From the NCBI RefSeq assembly GCF_037042905.1, contig NC_087247.1:81272920-81336919 (forward strand): DNA of 64,000 bases. The letters are read 5' to 3'. Shown here piece by piece: positions 54,453-64,000 of the stretch (its first letter is position 1; each line of letters starts with the position of its first letter). The notes below the pieces were generated by a model. The model ran no database searches. It worked only from the letters and a program-made list of their open reading frames with translations, and was not told the DNA's origin. A program made the translations under genes and the position numbers. Origin of the DNA: Lytechinus pictus. Taxonomy: Eukaryota; Echinodermata; Echinoidea; Temnopleuroida; Toxopneustidae.

Positions 54453-55924
54453 TATACTATATGATTTCTGTACAATATTGTATGTATTAAGAATAATTAT
54501 TTTCCTTTATAAACTGTGTTTTGTTTGATGTATACCGTATTATAATATTTGCAATGTATCATTACTTGTATTATTTGAAATGAATGGATTTAATAAATAC
54601 TATAAAAAATAAAAAAATAAATAAAATCTGTGTATAGCGCTTAATCTATGTGATTTTGTGGAATTTACCTTGGAAGTAGGCATAAAGTTATACACAACTT
54701 GTGATCAACATTATCGGTGTGAATTTCGTTCAACTGTTCTAAATATTTTTTTAGATAAAAGAAAGACAGAAAGAAAAATATAAAAAATATCAACAGAATG
54801 GAAGTAAAGAAAATGGAAGATTAAAAAAAATCACATGCTGAAAGAATAGTAAAGGGAGGATAAAGAAAATATTATACAGAGACAGATAAAAAAAGAAAGA
54901 ATACTAAAGATAAGTCTCTTTTATTGCACTGTTTGTCTGGTTTTCCTTTTGAGGCCTCCATCAATATCAAGCTCTAAGCTTAAGACATCATGTTGATATA
55001 AATAAGAAGAAAAAGAGAATATATCAATTCCAATATACAATACGATTACATATCACAAAAATTCTAACAATAGTAACATTAATTAAATAGGCAATTCTTT
55101 GAGTATGTATCAGAATTTAGAACTGAGAGAAGAAAAATGGGGGGTCCTGACATAAAAATTTTAAGAATTAAACACAAAGATTCACGCAACACAGGGGGGG
55201 GGGGGTCAAGGATACCAGACTGTCGATCAGTAGATCGTTAATTAAACATCTAACAGTAAGCATTGATTTGAATGATATTTGCCATATTAACTAAGTGAGC
55301 TCATGTAAGACAGTAAGTCATGTTTCCAATATTAACAATAACATAAAAACATGCCAATGATCAAGCATAATACCAGTCATATCTCATAGCAGGATTAATG
55401 TTTTTTATATGAAATTTGGCATGGAAAAATCAATTGAATTATCTATGATTTATCATTCATACACTAATTATAGAAACAACTGACAAATGACTTGCCTAGT
55501 TTAAAGTCTCCTTGTGTTTTCACACCGTTAACAAAAGACTTTATAAATGGCTGATCATCTTCAACAAAACAGAGTGTACAAAAACACAATCTGACAGCTA
55601 GTAGCTTGTAAAACCTCTTCATTTTATCAAATTTTTCGAATTCAAGACTTATTTCACATTAACAGAACTTTGTTATTCTTGACCATATCCTGTCATTGAA
55701 TTAAAGAGCAGATATTGGAATTTTTCATCATTTCTTTTTGAAACTCAGACATTGCACGACAAGTGACTTTTTGGTATCCTTTCTGCTAATAATTTTTACT
55801 CACTCATGCTCTATCGGTAATGATAGGCCATTTGCCTATTGTATTTGTGATTTAGTTAAAAGAAATCATTGATGGTTCTCAGCTTCTGTTTTATGTGATG
55901 AAATGTGTGTGTGTGTATATATAC

Positions 55925-56554
55925 ACAGTTTACATACACCCAGGAAGTTCAAAGGAAAAGTTGACACTTGCCAACCATCATTCAATTTACTGTATCTTAT
56001 AAAATATTTGTGCTATCATGACGAATTTGTTATCAAACAAATGAGTATGTCATGCACCTTCATCACATTGATTTGTCATCAGGAGCTGAAAATATTTAGG
56101 TGCCATTTTTTCACCCAAAAATTCTTCATATTTTAGACAAATTAAAAATAAAAACTTGACAAAAACATTTCATACTTGTGCTAGTTACTTTGCAACACAA
56201 ACATTTCAGATTACACTTTTTGTTCAGTGGTGACATATGATAGAAAATGTAATATAAATCATAAATTTGACATTTGTATATTTCTATGAAACGGTGTTTG
56301 AAATCATAATAACAATAGAATACATTTGGCATGAATATTATTTTTTTCTTCAAAAAAATTCCACCTGAAATATGCTTTACTCGAAACGGCATCCCAATCA
56401 TCTGAAAGAACTTAATACGCTCTTTCATTTCATACCAAATTCATCATGGTAATATTTATATTTTTGAAGATATAGTAAAGTTTACGATGTCTGGCAAGCA
56501 AACAAATTTCACTGAATTCCACGAGTGTACGTAAACTTTTGGCCTTAACTGTGT
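55925..56554. mobile_element. Degenerate Tc1-like element
   Basis: The left end reads ACAGTTTACATACACCCAGG. The right end, inverted, reads ACAGTTAAGGCCAAAAGTTT and then ACGTACACTC. Both lie in TA-rich flanks. These resemble Tc1/Sleeping-Beauty-type termini (AGTTTACATACAC). The inside has no intact transposase. Confidence 0.5.
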
Positions 56555-59500
56555 ATGTGTGTGTATAGATATATATATATATATACCTTATCAATAAGAG
56601 GGTAAAATCAGGCAAAATTCAAGACATTATATTAAGGTATTGCACCAGTTGTGGCATTTATTTGAATTGACGCACATAGACATACAGATTACCTTACCCT
56701 ACCCCACCCCATGAATAAACACTCTCTATAGAAGCATAATGAATTGTTTTGTCGTTGTCTGGAATATTGAACATAAGAATATCAATCTTTAAAAGCTTTG
56801 TAATATCACAATTACATTATAAAGCACATTTAGGAACCATGTGTCTATTTACCCCCCCCAAAAAAAAAAGAAAAAAAAGACGCCCTATAAATCAGAAAAC
56901 TAGCATTCTTTGGGCTCCGAAACACAAAGATTAGCGATCAATCGCTAAATGAACTGACCAATCAATATCAATGTTACATGCGAATTAGGTTTTAAATACT
57001 GACCAGGGACCAATCAGTGCGGTTCTTTCATATTTGCAATTCATAGCAAACCTTTGTGTTATGAAGCCCAGGTTGAATAGTACACTGCCCTACAATTCAT
57101 CCAAGGTAAAATTGCCATAAATCAAAATGACCTCTTATACATTGAATGTAATATGGATCAACTCTACAGAAAATGTCATCATGGAATTGTTAAGATACTC
57201 CAGATTACCTCTCTCAAATTTACCACAACGACATCAATCAAAATTTTGAGCAATTTTATATCAACAATACAAATGATTTAGTAATAGTAACTTATAAAAA
57301 AAAAAAAAAAATGTATGAATTTGAACAAGCAATCAATATGTCATTTAAGCTAAGCTGAAAATTCAGTCAAAATTTGTCGTTACATAGAAATAACAACAAA
57401 GCATCACAGTGATTAGTGTGGCATAAATTGAATAAAAAAATAATCATAAACTATAGTGAAATGTGACACATAAATATGACCAGTGTAATCAAAAACTGAT
57501 AATTCACACATAAAATTATGCACTTAATCAAACAGGCACTTTATGATCTTCAATATGAACAGAAAAGTTGAATAGAAAATACAAATGATGCTGGAAATAA
57601 ATGTCATCAGATGACAAATTAGCACTGTAATCCCTCTCTCTCTCTCTCTTTCTTAATCTCTCTCATCCTGCCTTGCTCTCCATTCCCCTCCCCCCCCCCC
57701 TCTCTCTCTTTCCTCTACTCTCCTTCACCTCCCTATTCCCTATGTATTTCATCATTTTATTCAAGTAATTTCATCTGGTAAACTGAACAACAAAATGACC
57801 CAACTGGTCTAATATATACAATGAAATATAGAGACAAAGCATATAGGATTATGAAAATAATATTGAGACACTAATAGAAAATAAATTTTCAAATCATAAC
57901 TACTTCCACTGGCTATCTACATAAAACTCTTTCAAAAATATAACTTTGTGAGAAAGGATGAATGAGACAATACAAATATGCTGCAAGTAAGAAGTAAACA
58001 AGTACAGTCCATCCCATAATAAAAACTCAATAAAGTGAAGCAATTTACATCATTTAATCAAAATGAAAATTTGAAATTCAAGGTAACTGGATTCATGCTT
58101 CATTTGTATTATTACCATCATAATCTAAATCCATGAAGCAGAGGATTTCTAGATGTATCTGGACACAGAGAAGCTGAACTGATTGTCAGTCATGGGACAA
58201 ACAAACTTACCATTGAGGGTAACTTTACTGTGTAAATATCTCTAATGGAAACATTGAGCAATATTACCAAGATAGTTATAATATGGTACATTTACCATTA
58301 ACAATAAAATGTATACAATAGGAGGTGAAATCCTTCCAATCTCATGCTGATTTGGCTTCAATTCTGGTAAGAACACTGGAGTGTGCTCAAAATGGATTGT
58401 AATGTTTTCACCAATCAGAACCTAAAAAGGCTGGTTTTGGTGGTGATTACCGTATTCACTGCACCCTCTTCATGTGTGTCACTGACATGACTTTCCAACT
58501 TGTGCATTCTACCATGATAATTCTATACCATCAGAGACGTTACAGGGCACAGGACATTCTAACAGATTTGTCTGTTCATTCTTCTGAAGATTAGGCCATC
58601 AAACATTGGGTTTGGGGATCCTTTTCATTGGTGTAGTCTGAAGCCTCTATCTTAACCTAAAGATGTTTGCTTGGATTGTTTAGAACGAGCTGAGAATAAT
58701 AGATCAAAATATCTATTCATCTTCAAATCTCATTGATATAATAATAATAATTATACAACAATATGAAAATATGTACAATCATTGCATATAAAAAAATTAG
58801 TACCTGGACATAAGCTAAGCCTGTTTGCCATTCACATGCTCAGCAATGTGTTAATCCAATGGTTGAATCTTGGATATCTGTTTTAGATCTTGTAAATACA
58901 AATTGATTCCTGATAAGATGCAGTGCTGTAAGCAATGACCATACTAATGAAACACTACTTGTATTAGAATTAAACTGATCCAGATATGAAATTCTTCTGT
59001 GTATGGAAGAATCTTTTTTGTCATATACTCTATCAGATTCTTCAGAAAAAACTAAAATAAACTCTAAAAAATACATCTAACCATTAATATCAAGTAATAT
59101 GTTTTCATCTTTTTTGTTGATCTTCTTTTACCAAATTGGGCCAAAGTCATACATTATGCAGTCAGAGGGTGTGACTTTTCATTAATATGCCTTAACACAA
59201 ATATTTCAAATCCTTAGGTCAAAATTAATAATTTGTTGCTGTTAATTTGTAACAAATATTCCTTTTGACTTTTGATTAGTAAAACCAAATAATTTTGAAT
59301 CCTTCTTGCTTAAACATTTTTGTAGTAGTATCACAATCAGATTCTATATCATCCCTACCACCGCTTAGATAAATCTTGAATGTTTCACCATAAAACTATA
59401 TAATCATAATGAAATAATTCAAAAAAATCAGTCACAATAATCTGAATGTAGTCCACTTGGATTAACCTATATAGTAATTACATACTCACTTGAATAAAAC

Positions 59501-61859
59501 AACTGAATACAAAAACACAGCATCACAAACCAGTTAGGCCCCTTGGTATTTAACATGCTAAAATAACCTGGAATGCAACAGTCACTTACCCCTAAAATAT
59601 GAAAATGGATGCAGAAGTTTGTTAAATGTTCTACGTAAAAATTTGTTTAAGGGTTTCCCAATGGCAAAGCATCAATGTCATTTTCATAAGGGAAGAAAAC
59701 CTCCCCAATTGCTTGCAAAAAAAATAGAAACTGGATGCAATTTACATTGAAACAAATGCCTCCATAATTTAATTTATTTTAAACATCACAGTACACTTTT
59801 ACACCATAAATTACAATTCAATGTACTGATGACTTTCATTTAAAAAAACATCATTTGATCACTTAGCATTGAGATGCTTTGCATACATATTCACTGATAA
59901 TAGGTATGAAATAATGTTAATTTTTAAGAATTATTGCCACCAATATCACAAATATCAAAGAATGTGTATGATCGCCATTTGCATTTCATTTGCAAACATG
60001 TCAATTTACACCATAGGGCTGTCTTTCTTTCTATATACAATCCAACATCAATTTGTAATTGCGTATGTATAATGCATTAAATACAATCTCTGCCCATTGC
60101 TTGTTCTAAAAACTGATAGCATATTGTATATATATATCCACTGTTAAGTAACATCATAACTGTTGCAAAACACATCTTTGTGTAAATTTTTTCCACCTCA
60201 AAATGGGGCATCATTTTTTCTTAATGAACAAGTACATAGAACAATAATCTTACATCAATGACATCATCTTCTTCTTATGCAATGCTTTGCTCTGTTGTTG
60301 TTGTTGAAATCTGAATGATCTTTTGCATGTATTAAGACCCTTGTTATTCTTACAGCTTTCTTTATTTGCCAATTTCATTTTTCCCCCTTTTAAATGCATT
60401 GATACTACACATGTAGAACCAATAATTCACAATCAAACAACATATCTTATTTGATATAATACAGCTCAATACCCTAGTTCAATAGGACCTTCCTTTACTG
60501 CTATCATCAAGTCCTATTCAAATGATAACATGATAATAAATCCTTTTCTTTATTTCATCCTTTTTACAATGAATTTTCTTCACACTTCTTTTTTTTTTTA
60601 AACTAAGTGGAACGTCAATATTAATGTTGATTGATCTCTGGATTCAATACCCTTCTATCTCCTTTGTACATTGTACAATGTATTAAGTTAACATCAGACT
60701 GTAATGCCGGCTATGGAACTCTTCTATGACCTAATTTTTAACAAATCTTATTTCGCATAAAATATGAAAGTTTGGAAAGGTAAAAAAAAAATTATTTGAA
60801 AGTTGGAATAATCCTAGAAATACCAAAAACCGAAATTCTGATTTACTGCAAGTTGAGTATGGTCCAAATCAGCTTCAAATAGCAACTGATGATAGGATTG
60901 CTATGACATCACTATGAAATGGAATTCTTTTAGTCCTACACGGAAACTTGAATTTGGATTTCAATATTCATACCACTATTTAAGTTATTAACATTTTACA
61001 GTGTGGGATGTTCAAATCACATGCTCATATTACATATTTCCCAAGATTTTATCTCAAACGGATAATGTAGTGTGTGCCAGGCTGTAAGTGTCAAAGGTCT
61101 GAAAGTGTTGTCTGGGTAAGATGTAATAGATTGTTGATGAATTCATCTGATTTTGAACCAGCAAAGCATTTCTTAAGAAGTACATTGTTTCATTTTAAAT
61201 ATCTCTGTCTTAGTTCTTATTTGCTGAGTCGCTATTTGCATGAATATTTTATGAATTATCTTAAATATATGACCATCAATACACTCAGTGTTCTTGCACA
61301 TGAATTCGTTGTCACATCATAACAGAATTTAAAATTGAAACAGTTGAGGGTAATAATAGAAGATCATTTATCAAATTACTTCTTAAGTCTATGTAGAGGA
61401 TTATTTCTCTATAAAAGTGATTAAGGGTACCTAATTGTAGGAATAGTTGGTAGACTCTTTAAAAGACTTTCTGGAATAATGATGACTGTTAATTGACTGA
61501 TGTATTATCACTCATGAGGAATGACTAGTAATGTGTTTATAATACAGGATGGTTTACATCTTGTCAAAGCATTCTTTGGTATTAGTCCATACTGTGATTC
61601 CCTATATGAAAGAAAAAAAGAGAGGACCTTATATTAGACTTTTATCATTTCAAGAACCACTTATTGCTTTTAATACAGAATGTGGTATTCATCAAATGAA
61701 TACCTACAGTATGTATTTATTTAAAGTTCTAATTGACTATTCAAATCTACGATTTAGAAGATTTAGATTTAGACTTTTTTTTACTAATATTGTCTTTGAA
61801 ATGGTTATTGTAATGATACGATATTGAAATCAAACGAAATATTAAAATTTCGTCATTAA

Positions 61860-62454
61860 AGGACAAGTTCACCCCAACAAAAAGTTGATTTGAATAAAAA
61901 GAGAAAAATCCAATGAGCATATCACTAAAAATTTCATCAAAATTGGATGCAAAATAAGAAAGTTATGACATTTTAAAGTTTCCTTTAATTTCACAAAATA
62001 GTTATTTGCACATCCTGGTCGGTATGCAAATGACGGGACTGATGACGTCATCCACTCACTATTTCATTTGTATCCTATATTTTGAAATATTCTAATTTTT
62101 CCTCATTCTCCTGTGACACAAAGTTTTCTTCCTCCCTGAACATGTGGAAATACAATTTTTACCGTTTTACCGTTTTATCATTTTATGGTTCAGTAAAGTT
62201 GGTCCTTATGGTCAAATCTTTAAAAATTGAAACATTGTATAATTCAAACAATAAAAAAACAAAGGAACATCATCGACTCTCTCATTTGAATATCACCGAG
62301 TTGTGCATATAACTGTTTTGTGAAAAAATAAGCAAAACTTTAAAATGTCATAACTTTCTTATTTTAAATCCAATTTTGATGAAATTTTCAGCATTATGCT
62401 TGTTTGATTTTTCTCTCGATTCAAATCAACATTATTCTGGGTTGGACTTGACCT
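61860..62454. mobile_element. TTAA MITE, 595 bp
   Basis: Inverted repeats of about 125 bp begin AGGACAAGTTCACCCC (left) and AGGTCAAGTCCAACCC (right, inverted) and include GTTGATTTGAAT and TTTCATCAAAATTGGATG. It is flanked by TTAA at 61856-61859 and 62455-62458. Confidence 0.85.
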
Positions 62455-62762
62455 TTAATAATAAAAAAAAAAAAAAATCCATGTACAGTTGTGCTAGCAT
62501 ACATTGGTGGAGAGGATTTTCACTGGATGAATAAGACGACAGTGCTATAAAAAAGACTTTCTCATTGGATATTGCTTCAGTAATACGCGTGTCTTACAGA
62601 GATAAAATGAAGACAAAATGGAAATAGTTCTCAAAATACCATTTCAAAGAGATATTAAGGCAATATTGTTCTCACTGATTTGAGTTCCTTAGTACTATTT
62701 CCACTGATGTAGAAAAAAGGGTATTGCTACTATTTCTTAGGCTAGAACTATACTCCTCTTAC

Positions 62763-62877
62763 CCTCTTAGCCATCTTGATTTGTAGAATAGCATAGCTAA
62801 TAAAGATCTCCTTCAAATCTCTACTCTTCTGCCTTTTAAATCTATCAACCTCTTTCAGTGCATTGTCAGTGAAATCT
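62763..62877 (-). CDS. SNX4: Sorting nexin 4 exon (partial gene)
   Basis: SNX4 is a PX-BAR sorting nexin of early and recycling endosomes that also acts in autophagy. The exon (acceptor TTATTTCAG|, donor |GTAAGA) encodes DFTDNALKEVDRFKRQKSRD and LKEIFISYAILQIKMAKR. This matches the last long helix of the BAR domain of SNX4, where the known protein has a WADIERFKEQK..DLKEALISYAVMQI-like segment. One more short exon of about 15 residues is expected downstream on - and was not found. The upstream exons must lie beyond 64000. The assignment rests on this one exon. Confidence 0.7.
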
Positions 62878-63505
62878 CTGAAATAAAAGCAAGGTAACCA
62901 TGACAATATATTATAATAACCTGATCTGTTGACACTTGATAAACAAGATTTTCATTAAAATAGGTTTGATGGTACAGAAAATATTCATCCTGTGGGTTTT
63001 CATTGCCTCAGGTTGTGTATTATACCCCCAGTGTGCTTCAAGGATCAGCTGAAGCATCAGCTGCTAATGTGATGTTGGTATCTCTGAGAAATAATGGGTG
63101 TACATTTATTTGCTGGGAACATAAATAGCTGGAGGACAGTGTGGAAGCAAGGTGTAAGGAGCTTTGAGACTTTGAGTCAAGCAGAAAAGAAGCTCTGTAT
63201 TAGCCTAGCAAGAGGAAGATTTTGTTAAAGGTGTTTTAGGCATCATGAGGAAATTAGAATAAGGGGGGGGGGGGCAAACTGTTAACTTAACATGCCACTT
63301 TAGGAAGTGGTGGTGATTTGTCTTTTTTCAGAACCTTTTCTTTCCTTTCTGTTTAATCTAGCCATAATTATTTGATAAAGTTCATAAATTACCTGAAATT
63401 AGATGTAGTGACAAGTAAACATGCATTTAAATTGTTCCAAATAATAGCCTGAATTAGACATTACAATAATTGTAGGTAATAATGAAAATATTGACTGGCT
63501 CCTCT

Positions 63506-63597
63506 TTAGGGAACATCAAATATATGCCCGGTTCTTCTCAAGACTCAGGCTAACATTATTCTGTCAGGGGAAATATATTTGATGTTCCCCTCAAGGC
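63506..63597. repeat. Short hairpin repeat
   Basis: AGGGAACATCAAATATATGC at about 63508 pairs with AAATATATTTGATGTTCCCC at about 63571. It abuts the tandem-core element that starts at 63608. Confidence 0.75.
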
Positions 63598-63607
63598 CAG
63601 TTAATAT

Positions 63608-64000
63608 ACAAGTGGAGTGCATCACCTGCATTACACGATTCAATATAGCAGCTATGTAGACCTTGAAAACTACTATAAAATAATTATTCAAAAAAACACC
63701 ATTCATATAATTAATACTATGTTCATTGACCCTAAATGACATTTGACCTTGATCATGTGACCAAAGACTTGTCAGTGATACTTGATTACCCCTAGACGTC
63801 CACATTTCATAAACTATATCCATAAACTTTCAAAGTTATGACAGCAATTTAACAATTACATCCAACATAGCAAAAGTTCATTGACCTTAAATGACTTTTG
63901 ACCTTGGTCATGTGACCTGAAACTCGCACAGGATGTTCAGTGATACTTGATTACTCTTCTGTGCAAGTTTTATGAACTAGATGCATACACTTACAGAGTT
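63608..64000 (+). mobile_element. Tandem-core repeat element (pearl-like), copy C, cut by window edge
   Basis: The start ACAAGTGGAGTGCATCACCT, the 5' block CGATTCAATATAGCAGC and AAAACTACTATAAAATAATT, and two to three core units (GATGTTCAGTGATACTTG, CTTTTGACCTTGGTCATG) match copies A and B. It lies upstream of the SNX4 exon, probably in its intron. Confidence 0.8.

Larger units (their letters stand above)
54457..62762. other. AT-rich region between IGBP1 promoter and SNX4 exon
   Basis: I find no supported coding exon in 8.3 kb. It should contain the end of the SNX4-like gene (last exon and 3' UTR on -), but I could not place it. Recognisable contents are a G-run at 55193-55205, a degraded Tc1-like element at 55925-56554, a CT-rich stretch at 57632-57720 and a TTAA MITE at 61860-62454. 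Confidence 0.5.

Noticed and set aside
60440..60470. Terminal SNX4 exon (GIELYYIK then stop) on -
   Set aside because: It starts with the expected Gly-Ile in phase, but lacks the Trp and the following residues, and has no pyrimidine tract.
1..64000. CRISPR array, bacterial operon or prophage
   Set aside because: Spliced eukaryotic genes, LINEs and SINEs fill the window; the tandem arrays have no spacer-repeat pattern.

Overview
This is a gene-poor, transposon-rich stretch of an invertebrate nuclear genome. Spliced genes of bilaterian type sit in introns packed with LINEs, a tRNA-derived SINE, MITEs and tandem repeats. The recurrent intronic repeat with TGACCTTTGACCT units and the aquatic-type TTAA MITEs suggest a marine deuterostome, most likely a sea-urchin-like echinoderm. 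That assignment is an inference from repeat style, not a database match.

Three host genes can be recognised. (1) HIBADH, mitochondrial 3-hydroxyisobutyrate dehydrogenase, lies on + from 8459 to 20080. It has eight exons, including a predicted 11-nt microexon, and codes for 337 residues. (2) IGBP1 (alpha4/TAP42, the PP2A-family phosphatase chaperone) lies on - from 50265 down to 26486. It has eight exons, codes for 345 residues, and has a 10.4-kb first intron. It converges on HIBADH. (3) One exon at 62763-62877 (-) is a close match to the penultimate part of sorting nexin SNX4. The rest of that gene lies beyond the right edge, except for a terminal exon that I could not find.

Layout: 1-6.5 kb holds two decayed L1/Tx1-like LINEs, the second split by a SINE. 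8.5-20.1 kb is HIBADH with intronic MITEs, a SINE and a tandem-core repeat element. 20-26.5 kb is the convergent intergenic region with a perfect 4 x 78-bp minisatellite. 26.5-50.3 kb is IGBP1; its introns carry a hairpin-ended tandem array, a pogo-like element, a tandem-core repeat, a LINE fragment, a hAT inside another DNA element, TTAA MITEs and a nearly intact CR1-like LINE. 50.3-54.5 kb is the IGBP1 promoter with an NRF1-like site; this promoter is duplicated in inverted orientation about 3 kb upstream and interrupted by a hAT-like element. 54.5-64 kb is AT-rich sequence, the SNX4 exon, a TTAA MITE and a third tandem-core repeat copy.

The most unusual signal is a set of short elements flanked by TA, at 8.8-9.3, 9.4-11.3, 36.1-38.7, 48.6-49.9 and 54.2-54.5 kb. 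They share an architecture: a G-rich terminus followed by a family-specific motif of about 10-16 bp, which is reused inside the element in both orientations. One pair of copies gives a filled-site/empty-site comparison that balances to the base and proves TA target duplication. I do not recognise this group.
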